From Siphonodentalium dalli (Eukaryota > Mollusca > Scaphopoda > Gadilida > Siphonodentaliidae): a stretch of DNA of 64,000 bases. The notes beneath the pieces were generated by a model. The model was given only the letters and a program-made list of their open reading frames with translations, did no database searches and was not told the origin of the DNA. This document shows positions 34,743 to 45,497 of the stretch, piece after piece (position 1 is the stretch's first letter; each line of letters opens with the position of its first letter). Location of the stretch: the NCBI GenBank assembly GCA_032622095.1, contig CP136061.1, forward strand, positions 168,585,107 through 168,649,106. The letters are read 5' to 3'. A program made the position numbers and the translations under genes.

Positions 34743-36371
34743 ATTGCGAGTTTATCAACTTAATATTTATTGTTAATAACAAACTTGCAATTTATAAGTT
34801 GCCTACTGGTGGTTAATAAATGCACATACACTTTTCGTTTCATAGAATGCGTTACATAATTTGTTAAAAAATCCGTGTTTTTTATCAACTCAATGTCGTC
34901 TCTAAATTCTGTGATTGGATTCACTTTACAAAATTCAACATAGTTAGCCATTTTGGCATTGACTACAGCCTCACATAATTTACTTGTGGAACACATATAT
35001 TGCATTATTGTGCAACATTATACGATGGGATATCGGACGCCACATGGAATGGTATGTGATTTCGTGCTACACATGTTCTATTTCAATTTTCACGAAGTCG
35101 ACTCATCGCTAAGTTCATATCATGTATACTGCTAAAGCATACATGACACAGCTCTGTTAGTTCACAGTAATTTGCCCAGGACAGAAATGTCTCCTTTGGC
35201 AATAATATACATCATGACTGAATAAAAAAGATAGTCCAATGAAATTTCTTTTGCCTGAACGAATTGTAATGTTGACGTTTAGCAACCGGAACTCAACTGA
35301 CATTTGGGACATGATTATCATAGATCTTAAGGACATCATTATAGATATCCAACAGGTCGTTATCTTTAATTGTGCTTTCACGATTATTACCTACAAATCT
35401 AAGCTAGCCAGAATGTATGAACATGCAGGCTTGTATTTGTTGCTATTGTTGTTTGTATTTGGATACTTGCAACATTATCAAGAATGTTACTGCGACTTCA
35501 AGGTATTTATTGGAAAATCATGACTCATTTCTTGCGATTCCATATCCTATAACTCATTGTATCAGAACAATCGTTAGTAACAAGGCGATTATGTTCATTA
35601 TAATATGTAGAGTATTATATGACCTCTGTTCAAATAATGCTGTGTCGCTATAATAAATAGTGTCTCATTCTTTACATGCATGTACAGTATGACTGACGGA
35701 GTCAGGTTATTACGCATCGGGTGACTGGTTTGATTGGGGCCTAGGATAATATGATACACAAGATTTGGCGACAAAAGAATTTCATTTCAATTATCGAAAG
35801 GAAATATCCATCAATCATAATCCGTCATTTTTCGGTGCACTTGTGTCTGTTTCTTTGCAATCACTCCATTCAGCTTGGCTGCATGGGATTCCATGATCCC
35901 GGTCTGCAAAGATACGTAAGCATATTATTAAACCTGACCGTTCAGCTACAGTTTGCTTAACTATCCAATGATAATTCCGTACGTGGTAAGAAATCTTTGG
36001 AGACATCTGGGATGAGGGCCTTGATGAGAGCTCACTGGCCTACTTGTGCCAAGTCATCATATCCAATGTGATATTGGTACCAAAAGGCATACCGTGTCTC
36101 CCATGCCGAGCGCCTTGTTCTTGCAGGACATGGTCGAAGTATTGAAATGATTCCTTGGCTAGCCAGTGTCATGAAAAATTTCAAGTAAATCAATGTTTAT
36201 ACTTATTCTCATCGGGTTCTCAATTAAAATTGTCTATATTTGTGAGGTACTGCATGTAATCAACGTAACCAAATAGACAACATCTGACCTCTTATCCTCA
36301 GACATTAGTGTTTGTCGATATAGTCAAATTAATTGGGTCCAATAATACGGAAATATTACGGTATCAGTGCC
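34743..36371. other. intergenic, nothing recognised
   Basis: About 1.6 kb of AT-rich DNA with several overlapping chance frames on both strands. No repeats, splice-bounded exons or RNA genes were found by eye. Confidence 0.4.
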
Positions 36372-36641
36372 TCATCGCCATAATACCATACGAACATCAT
36401 AGGCATACAAATGGTGAGCATGAAACATGGTATGGCCAGCGGTAATAGGTTCATACCAATGGCATCCATCAAAGGCACAATGGCGTAAGAACTGACTATG
36501 CATCAATATGCCGACAAGTTTCACCAATACTTCCATACTTCCACTCTTTTCAACCGTGAATAGTAAAGGCGAACTAGTACGCATATATATTGTCACGTGC
36601 CCCAGAGCACTTCCAATAGCCTTTCCAACAGAGTCCTTCAC
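36372..36641 (-). CDS. unidentified 89-codon reading frame, possible exon
   Basis: A minus-strand frame with natural-looking composition (SPLLFTVEKSGSMEVLVKLV, then FDGCHWYEPITAGHTMFHAH). The frame is open for a few codons upstream of the first ATG, so it could be part of an exon. No family is recognised and the neighbouring DNA shows no partner exon. Low confidence. Confidence 0.25.
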   Translation of the reverse strand: MKDSVGKAIGSALGHVTIYMRTSSPLLFTVEKSGSMEVLVKLVGILMHSQFLRHCAFDGCHWYEPITAGHTMFHAHHLYAYDVRMVLWR

Positions 36642-36697
36642 TTGGCTCTTCTATTTACATATATTGAACCTAGGGCCCGGAGAATCGGCCTTTTTTT

Positions 36698-36760
36698 GTT
36701 CGAATCGAATCTCGAATCGAATCAGCCGAATGATATCGAATCGAATCATAGAAAACCTGG
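36698..36760. repeat. TCGAATCGAAT direct repeats
   Basis: Several TCGAATCGAAT / GAATCGAATC words within 60 bp, following GGGCCCGGAGAATCGGCC. Such blocks often mark subterminal regions of hAT-type elements, but no second end was found. Confidence 0.4.
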
Positions 36761-36769
36761 GACAAATTT

Positions 36770-37665
36770 ATAGTGAATAAACATCGATTTTATGAATAAA
36801 AGTTACAAACTATTCATTAGCTAGTTGATTTGTTTTCACCATGTGCGATTATCTGCCTGGAAAAAATATTCAAATAAACGTACTCGGCTAATACCGTACG
36901 CTGTTGGGTCCGTACACAACTGATCACAATTCGTCGTAATATAACTACGCCGCACATCATCAATCACAGCTGGGTATACAGTGCGGCGCCATGCTGGGTA
37001 TACAACTGGCACCGGGACTCGGGAATGCAGTTATTACATTGAGTAATATTGTGACTCAGGGGGGGAAATAAACTGGATAGTTTAATTTATGCAAAATCAG
37101 TCAAGATAATACAACATGAAGTGTGCCAATGTTCGTCGTTTTACACTTTGACAGCAACTGAATTTCATCAAAGGAAATATAAACGCAGTTATTAAAAACT
37201 AAAACATTGACCGTTTTGGTCACTTTGGAAACATTATTTTGTAATGAGTCAACGAAGGGTTAGCTTTCACTGGGGTTTTGGAAAGCGAACGAGACTCAAC
37301 AAGTCATCTCTGCATTTACTCGCAAAAGCTGCGAACTTAGCAGTTAGGACATGTAATCATGTATATATTTGGTATTCAAGCAACCAAACTATTCACTCTT
37401 AATTTCACTGGCTTTTGCATTTTGTACCAGTGACGGAAAGAGTAAGTTCGAGTTGTTGCGGGCCCAGATTAACGTTTCCGCGTTATAGTTGGAGAGACTG
37501 TGCCTTTGGTCCATTAATATGTTCCCTCCAACTGAATTTACTCTCGCACTGGAACAATTCGTCGCTTGAATACCAAGTATATCCTTCGCAGTTTTAGTGA
37601 GTAAAGGCAATGATGCCTGGTTCGATTTCCAAAACTGCAGAGGAGAGTCATCCCTTTTTAGCTGA
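36770..37665. other. intergenic, nothing recognised
   Basis: About 900 bp with no repeat, coding or RNA signal I could support. Confidence 0.4.
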
Positions 37666-40205
37666 CCTGAGACGAAGTCTCCGGTGGAGCTATAGTCATC
37701 ACTCCATCGTTCGTCGTTCGTCTGTCCATCCGTCCGTATGTCCATCCGTCCGTCCGTCAAAAATCATCTTCTCCCGAACCGTAAGACCAAATGGGTTCAT
37801 ATTTGGTGTGGATGTTCCCTAGGTGACTCGCATTCAAATGATGTCACCAGGTCCATTAGTTGCGAAACCAGGGCCATAACTCTATTCCTCCATAGTAATT
37901 CTTAGAACGAATTCTTGTCCAGTACCATTGGCCGATTTAGCTAATATTTGGTATGGAGGGTCCTTGGCTGACTGGTATTCAGATTTGTTCAAATGAGATC
38001 ACCCGGTCAATTAGTTGCGAAACCAGGGCCATAACTCTATTCCTCCATAGTAATTCTTAGAACGACTTCTTGTCAAGAACCATTGGGCCAATTTAGCTAC
38101 TATTTGGTATGGAGAGCCCTTGGGTGACTGGTGTTCAGATTTGTTCAAATGGAGTCACTGGGTCAAAAATGGGCTGAGCCAGGGACATAACTATTAAAAA
38201 AAAAAAATTTAAATTTAAATCCTTGCTCAATTAAAAAAAAAGTCCCACCCTCGCACCTACCCCCCACTCTGCGCCGCCCCTGCACCCACTGTCCAGAAAA
38301 AAATAAATTAGAAAAACAAACACCATTGTAACATCCGCAGAGTTATGAAAATCTTGAATGATAGCATGGAAACTGTCCCTTTCCATCACCATCCCCCCTC
38401 ATGACCCAGACCACCACCCTGCCACCAACCAACAGCACCCCACCCATCTCACCTCTTGCACCAGCAGATTCAGCCAGTGGTATTAGCTCTAGACAGAGAG
38501 AGTTAATAACACACAGTCATAATGAGATGTTATCTGGCAGACAGTTGTAAACAGTAAACAACTGCTTAGTAGTCATGTCCCATGTGTGTCATTAAAATCA
38601 GATCAAAACAAAATGCCTGTGTGTCTGACATTTGCAGAATGAGGTCCCCAGTGGGTGAATTTAGTGATGCTGCCCTGCACATTATGCTAGCATCACCAAA
38701 TACACTCTCCATGGACCTCAGTCTCCTTATGCCTCATCTACTGGGAAGTATATAGGGTCTTAATTTGACATTTTTACTTACCTTTTCCCTTCTGTTTAGT
38801 TGCTATATCCCCCTAATTTGCAGAAGATAAAATGGATAATTGAGGTGCACAATGGGTGCACATCAACTTTAACTGTTCCTACCTGTATGTCTCCCATAGG
38901 AGTTGATGCCTAAGCAGAATGAGGTCCCCAGAGGGTGAATTTGGTGATGCTAGCCCACATTGCAGGATTGCATCACTAAATTCACCCTTTAGGGACCTCA
39001 TTCTGCAAATGTCAGACACTATATTCAGGCTTGGCTGTTCCAATATTATATTCGTAACCACCACCTATCCGGTTGAACTCGTTACACCCTGATTTGCAAA
39101 GAAAACATTGGGGGTATATTTGATTGAATCTGTCTGTCTGTCCTCCCATCCATCCCTCTGTTGGGATGTCTCCATCCTTCCATCAATTTTTTTCTTCTCC
39201 AGATACATTTTAATGACAAAGTGGATTTATATATTTTGGTGTGGATGTCCCCTAAGTGACTCACATTCAGATTTGTTCAAATGAGTTCATCAGGTCATAT
39301 AGGTGAGAAGCCAGGGCCATAACTCTTTCTCTCCATAGTAATTCTTAAAACAACTTCTTCTCAAGAACCATCGGGCCTACTTAGTTTATGTTTGGTATGG
39401 AGGGTCCTTCGGTGACTGATTTTTAAATTTGTATACATGGGGTCATTTTTAGGAAACTTTTGTGGAAAATCAGTTCTCTTTAACTCTTAAAATCTACCGT
39501 TAGAAATTTCTAGATGAATGGATCTCATAGATGGGGATTCACGTTTGTTCAAATAGGGGCAGAGATAAGAGATTTAACTCTCAACCACCCACCCTACCTG
39601 TATCTATGCTGTTTGGTACTGATATAACAATATATAGATTCCTATTGATTTCTAAGCTGCCTGGGTGATGGGCAATGAGGCGGAAGTGTAGAGGGGGGTG
39701 GGGTTTTGACCCCCTACTTTGATCAAAATTTTAAACAGTTGGAAATTTCATCCCTGATACAACATTAGTTGTAGATTTGATTTTTCAACCAGTAAATGTC
39801 CACATTTTCCTACTTCGGGTTAAACTGTTAGACCAAAATGGCCACAAATTTAAACTTTATGGGCGATGTCAGGTTGGTAATTTCCAAGTTCTAGAGATTG
39901 AAGTACTGGTACCAGTTGTAAAATATAATTCTAAGAGGGATGTGCAAAAGGAATTGTGTGAACTTAGGACTGTGGTCTGGTTGTCTTGTTTAAAAAGGGT
40001 TAGGGGTTGGAGATTTGACAGTGGTGTGCAATTGAAAATTTCAAGGTGAAGAGCCTTGCTCATCTGAGAACATCCAGCTATTTCCCTGTTTAGAATTACT
40101 TATCTTAAGTGATTTTGACAATTACTGACTGTTGTAGTCTTCAGAGTCCCGGTCTTCTCAGTCTTTACAGTCAGGTGAGCGACCCCACAGTCATTGACTG
40201 TCTCT
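37666..40205 (+). mobile_element. composite HINE/pearl-like repeat, copy B (~2.5 kb)
   Basis: The head is a hairpin-like AGCTGACCTGAGACGAAGTC ... CCGGTGGAGCT followed by ATAGTCATC and a CCGTCCGTCCGTC stretch (37680-37758). Monomers with AGGGCCATAACTC words run to 38195. Blocks at 38637 and 38916 (GAATGAGGTCCCC), a nested head at about 39085-39500, AAATAGGGGCAGAGATAAG at 39550 and the tail at 40110-40205 (CATTGACTGTCTCTGTTAAT) match copy A (350-3431) in the same order. The two copies are separated by 34 kb, so this is transposition of a composite unit or a segmental duplication. Confidence 0.8.
38914..39006. repeat. inverted repeat, GCAGAATGAGGTCCC arms
   Basis: GCAGAATGAGGTCCC at 38914 and its complement ending at 39006 form a hairpin of about 27-30 bp arms, equivalent to the one at 2082-2170 in copy A. 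Confidence 0.8.
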
Positions 40206-40440
40206 GTTAATAACCCAACACGCGAGTATGCCTCCATTTCCTTGGTTAGCCATACATATAATGAATTGTCACCAGGGTCCAGTACATTGTCCCTCTTGTG
40301 TGCAGCTTCAACGTCATCAAACATAGCGTCAACTAAACTCTCGGTAGGTGGAGTCACCGGTTTAACTGCATTGCCCGTACTGATAGACTGCTCTGTTTCA
40401 TGGAGTCCGTGGTGGGTCAAGCCCTGTTCTAAATATTTCT
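40206..40440 (-). pseudogene. coding-like fragment abutting composite repeat B
   Basis: A minus-strand frame reads from about 40440 (IEKYLEQGLTHHGLHETEQS) through PPTESLVDAMFDDVEAAHKR to EMEAYSRVGLL near 40215. There it runs into the repeat tail. The composition is acidic and protein-like and the codon use mixed, unlike the repeat. No domain is recognised; it might derive from a transposase or a host exon truncated by the repeat insertion. No acceptor site was evident. Confidence 0.3.
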
Positions 40441-40740
40441 CAATAAATTTATAGCCATATCACAGTATGGAGGTATTTAAAAAACATTGTAGACGGAAAT
40501 AGGGCCCAATGAATCCTTGTTCTTGACTATTTAAAAAAAAGCCATTTTGGGGAATTTTTGTCCATTTTAATGATATTTGTGGATATCAATAAGTGTCGAG
40601 TCATTTGTTTCCTTTATGGTCTTTGCTACAAATGGGAGCATATGTGAGTGTTTGTCCCACGCCCCTTTTGTTATAACTATAAACTATAATTAAAGATGCA
40701 TAATCCGATTTAATGCTCGCAAACTATTTCCTTAGCTTTG

Positions 40741-42660
40741 GGGGGGGGGGGGGGGGGGGGGGGTGTACAAAATATTTTATTCGAGTCGATGAACCCACCA
40801 TCAAAGTTCAGAGTGATCAGATATTGATTTCTGAAATCTATTATTTTTCACTATGAAAANNNNNNNNNNNNNNNNNNNNNNNNNNNNNNNNNNNNNNNNN
40901 NNNNNNNNNNNNNNNNNNNNNNNNNNNNNNNNNNNNNNNNNNNNNNNNNNNNNNNNNNNAATCTTATGGTTTTATCGCTTGTTTTGCTAATTTCTCGCTG
41001 TTTCATTACTATATAAAGCAAAATAAGCGATAAAACCATAAGATTATTTTTTTGTCATGTAGGTGCTGGGTGGGGGGGGGGGATATCCTGACCTGGACAT
41101 TTCCCCCCCCCCCCCCCCACCCAAACCCTGACTCAAACAACTTGTTCTCAGAAGAAGTCAATTTCTCGCTGTTTCATGACTATATAAAGCAAAACGAGCG
41201 AAAAAACCATAAAATTATTTTTTTGTCATGTAGGTGCTGGGTGGGGGGGGGAAGATATCCTGACCTGGACATCTTCCCCCCCCACCCAAACCCTGACTCA
41301 AACAACTTGTTCTCAGAAGAAGTTAATTTCTCGCTGTTTCATGACTATATAAAGCAAAACAAGCGATAAAACCATAAGATTATTTTTTTGTCATGTAGGT
41401 GCTGGGTGCGGGGGGGGGGGGGGGGGGGGGGGGTGGAGATATCCTATCCTGGACATTTCCCCCCCCCACCCCAAACCCTGACTCAAACAACTTGTTCTCA
41501 GAAGAAGTTAATTTCTCGCTGTTTCATGACTATATAAAGCAAAACGAGCGATAAAACCATAAGATTATTTGTTTGTCATGTAGGTGCTGGGTGTGGGGGG
41601 GGGGGGGGAAAGATATCCTGACCTGGACATCTTCCCCCCCCCCACCCAAACCCTGACTCAAACAACTTGTTCTCAGAAGAAGTCAATTTCTCGCTGTTTC
41701 ATGACTATATAAAGCAAAACGAGCGATAAAACCATAAAATTATTTTTTTGTCATGTAGGTGCTGGGTGGGGGGGGGAAGATATCCTGACCTGGACATCTT
41801 CCCCCCCACCCAAACCCTGACTCAAACAACTTGTTCTCAGAAGAAGTTAATTTCTGGCTGTTTCATGACTATATAAAGCAAAACAAGCGATAAAACCATA
41901 AGCCTGGACGTTTGAAAGAAAAGAAAAAAATTGAATTAAAAAAAAACATTTTTCTGGTCATTTCATGAACAGACAATCAAATTCGTGAAAAAACTAATTT
42001 TGTCACTTTTTATTTTTAAATAATCTCCAAAAACATTTTTCTGGCCATTTCAGAACCAAACGATATCATATGAGTGAAATTATTTTTTAGCCTGACCTGG
42101 ACATCTTCCCCCCCCCCACCCAAACCCTGACTCAAACAACTTGTTCTCAGAAGAAGTCAATTTCTCGCTGTTTCATGACTATATAAAGCAAAACGAGTGA
42201 TAAAACCATAAAATTATTTTTTTGTCATGTAGGTGCTGGGTGGGGGGGAAGATATCCTGACCTGGACATCTTCCCCCCCACCCAAACCCTGACTCAAACA
42301 ACTTGTTCTCAGAAGAAGTTAATTTCTCGCTGTTTCATGACTATATAAAGCAAAACAAGCGATAAAACCATAAGCCTGGACGTTTGAAAGAAAAGAAAAA
42401 AATTGAATTAAAAAAAAACATTTTTCTGGTCATTTCATGAACAGACAATCAAATTCGTGAAAAAACTAATTTTGTCACTTTTTATTTTTAAATAATCTCC
42501 AAAAACATTTTTCTGGCCATTTCAGAACCAAACGATATCATATGAGTGAAATTATTTTTTAGTCGTATATGGGGGGGGGGGGGAAGATATCCAGGGTGGG
42601 GGGAAGATATCCTAGGACATCTTCCCCCGCGGGGGAAGATATCCTGGGGGGGAAGATGAC
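40741..42660. repeat. satellite of 165-185-bp monomers with facing poly-G and poly-C tracts
   Basis: AGGTGCTGGG recurs at 41061, 41232, 41397, 41582, 41757 and 42231. Each monomer has a G run (7-20), then ATATCCTGACCTGGACAT, then a C run (6-14), then CCCAAACCCTGACTCAAAC and TTTCTCGCTGTTTCATGA. A 470-bp higher-order unit carrying an extra block starting AGCCTGGACGTTTGAAAG occurs at about 41902 and 42373. G and C runs can pair into a hairpin; the G runs could form quadruplexes. A 23-base G run precedes the array at 40741. Confidence 0.9.
40860..40959. other. assembly gap of 100 N
   Basis: Exactly 100 N within the G/C-run satellite. The round number suggests a gap of unknown size, so the array may be longer than shown. 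Confidence 0.98.
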
Positions 42661-42830
42661 GTGTTACACCTGTATGAATAAATAAATAAAAATAATATAT
42701 AATAAAATATTTTTTGTTTAAATAATTAAAGAAATAAATATTTAAAGTAACAAAATTTGAAAAACTAACACCATTATAACTCTGCTAAAGGTACCCCGAG
42801 TCACTGCGGTAAGACAATCAAATGGTAAAT

Positions 42831-43117
42831 ATGAGTGAAACTGTGAAGCCACGCATAGGACCTCTGTCGGATTTGCCGGACAATTTCGATAAAATCTTTT
42901 TTAATTAGGTGGGAACATCTTTAAAATCCCATCAGCAAGGTTTCAGATACTATAGCGAAGGTTATGTCCACAACGTGTCAATAAATAAGTTGGAAAATAA
43001 ACTGTGTGTTGGAGCAAAATGTCACCGAAACCAGAGGAAAAATGAAAGTCCACTCCAGGTTGATTTAGAGGTTGATTCATCGAATATTTCCGATGTCCGC
43101 TGCTCTTGTCAAGCTGG
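42831..43117 (+). CDS. SWIM zinc-finger protein, exon with first half of the finger
   Basis: The frame from an ATG at 42831 reads KPRIGPLSDLPDNFDKIFFN, an in-frame TAG (42906-42908), then GTSLKSHQQGFRYYSEGYVH and onward to RCSCQAG, ending at the donor GTGAGT (43118). The TAG is also a plausible acceptor (TTTTTTAATTAG), so the exon may really start at 42909. The last residues supply the CxC half of a SWIM finger, completed by the exon at 43858. From memory, this layout belongs to multicopy invertebrate proteins that carry a SWIM finger, often with a YqaJ-type nuclease. Either a host-like gene of that family or a mobile-element relative. The upstream flank is a repeat, which argues for decay. 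Confidence 0.65.
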
Positions 43118-43857
43118 GTGAGTGCAATAATTATATCTTTTTAATGCTGCATTATTTTTGTGAATATACAAGTTTGTGCTGTGCAACCCACCATACATTT
43201 GCCGAAACTATACGATCAATATGTGGAATATATATCCGATCCGTAAATTCCGAGCTTATTATTCATAACGAGTGATTTTGATGTTTATATACATTTTAGT
43301 GTTATGTTCGTATGCTATGACGCTCAGAACGTTTGTGTTGCTACTGATTTTGGTCAAGCCGCCCCTCCCGATCAGCGATCAGCGATCGAATTTTGTCATT
43401 GTAACGTACATTTCTTCAAAACGATAGTTTGACATTTTGTAGCTAAATGACAATTTAAATGTAAGAATCAACATTCATTATCACCACCTAAATTTATTGT
43501 GTTTGTCAACACAAATTAGCATCAAGTCTGGTTGGTGTATAAACAATATTTATTTTTTAAAATCAAATAAAAAACACAAACACAATACAATACAAATATA
43601 GAGAAGTCTGTTTGGGTCACCTAATCGCATTTCGATTCGCCCTATAGATCTAGTCGGCCCAATGGTGCTGATACACACTGATTCTGTATTGGTAATTTAT
43701 ATCTATAAAACGTTTAAAACGCGCTGACCTTATATTACCTTTACTCACCCCAAATCCAAAATGTTATATTTGGGGATTTACTTTGTGAAATACATACAAC
43801 CCCCAGCCCTACCCAACAAGCTTGTCATCAGAGGATTTAGTGTTTTTTCTGAAACAG
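43118..43857 (+). other. intron between the two SWIM exons
   Basis: 740 bp from GTGAGT to CTGAAACAG. AT-rich with no repeats or genes of note. Confidence 0.6.
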
Positions 43858-44097
43858 TGGTTGTTGTTCACATGCGGTTGGTGTTATTCTGTCCTTACAA
43901 CAATGGCAACTACATGGATTGAAAGATATTCCATCAAAACTGACATGTACAACTGTTCCTCAACAGTCACTGTGGTCTGTTCCACGTGGTGACAAGATCG
44001 AGCCTGTGGCGATCACCAAGTTATGTGTAACAAAGGCCAGACTTCCAACTGATCGACAAAGAAAGAAGCCAAGTGTGATGAGACTTGTTGATTATAG
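43858..44097 (+). CDS. SWIM zinc-finger protein, following exon
   Basis: The acceptor TTTTTTCTGAAACAG lies at 43843-43857 and the donor GTATAC at 44098. Joining the first base to the two bases left by the exon ending at 43117 keeps the frame and gives CxC followed by CCSHAVGVILSLQQWQLHGL, completing a CxC...CxH SWIM zinc-binding pattern. The rest (VPQQSLWSVPRGDKIEP, KLCVTKARLP) matches the family layout after the finger. The length is 240 bp, so phase is preserved. The downstream exon is not found in the next several kb. Confidence 0.7.
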
Positions 44098-45495
44098 GTA
44101 TACCTGTCATTGAGACAACACATATTATAAATCAATTACTTCACACGTCATTACTAATGCAGCCAGGGTGTAAGTGACACTCTCATTATTTGGCAGACTC
44201 ATTAACAGAGGTGATTATCATGACATGGATCCGGTTAAACATGGTTTTATTGGGCCAGGACTGAGACCCCATTTTGTACATAATTACATCATTACGTAAT
44301 CCCATAATCAGTTGCAGCTCACGAACTGTGAACACACCTCATATGAACTGCCTACTCAAATTTTCTAGCAGTCAGATATAAGAACACAATAACTATTCAA
44401 TTATAATAACATAGTTTGTCAATGTCAACTTTAGGCTTGAATAAAATTCACTCCGATACATCTATCCGGGTATCGATTGTCAGTGTTACACCTCCCATGG
44501 CTACACGTTTTTACCATTTTATGAAAACCCGACTCAGCTTGGAAATATTCTTGTGCACATCGAACAAATTATCCTTATGAACTGTTAATAAAACAAACGA
44601 AACGAAATCTCTCGCCGGGCGTCGAAATTAATCACCAAACCAGGAATAAATGACAACATTTTCTGATTGGATGATAAGGTGATGCACGGATACTTAATTA
44701 CACAAAAAATGATGTTTAATCCGAACAAACATCCGCCGATATTGAGTGTTGCTATGCTATTAACAAACATTGATGTCTTACCGGAAATCACGCTAGGCTC
44801 TCAGTGAAAGATGCCGTTATCTGATTGGATAATGTGGATAATGCCGATATCTGCCGAAGCGTCAATTGGATAGAAATAATAATAAAACGCATACAAGGCC
44901 ATTACAAATTAAAGTCTGGGTTCACAGGCAATTATGTCTAAATTTTTTGATTTAGTATTTATTTTAAATTCTTCAAAACATACTCAAAATCGAATAATCT
45001 TTTTTCATGATTGCAGGTAATACAACTTGTATCTGTGTAATCACATGTATAGCTCAATACTTGGGAATATTCTGACACCTCTGTTGCCCCAATTCCCAAA
45101 GCATGGATCTAAATGGATATTGAGGAAAAGCATAGCATGAGTTTTGTTTGGTTCTATTCATGATAGTGTGAGGGATATGGTTTATAAAGTCAGAACCGCT
45201 CAATGTCTCCCACCAAATATTAGAACTGTACAATGTAACCACACATGTAGAGAAACACATACCACTCAAATTACAAAAAACTTCTGACAGTTTTATTAGG
45301 AATTCTGAGAAAGCTGATTCAAATGTAGCAGTGCCATAAATTGCTCTGCATGTATTTATTTACTGCAATGCCCATGGATATCCACTATCAGGAACAATTC
45401 TCAGTGACACTGATGTTATTTATCTAGTGTTCCACAAGTATCCTATATACCGGTTTATACCATTATACTTTTGTACTGATGGCTGCTGATGTGGG
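44098..45495. other. intergenic or intronic, nothing recognised
   Basis: About 1.4 kb without a supported exon, repeat or RNA gene. It could be intron of the SWIM gene. Confidence 0.4.
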
Positions 45496-45497
45496 TA

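Noticed and set aside
37615-37640. Possible tRNA B-box (GGTTCGATTTCC).
   Set aside because: No matching A-box or cloverleaf could be built around it.
41052-41369. 105-codon proline-rich reading frame.
   Set aside because: Entirely translated poly-C satellite.
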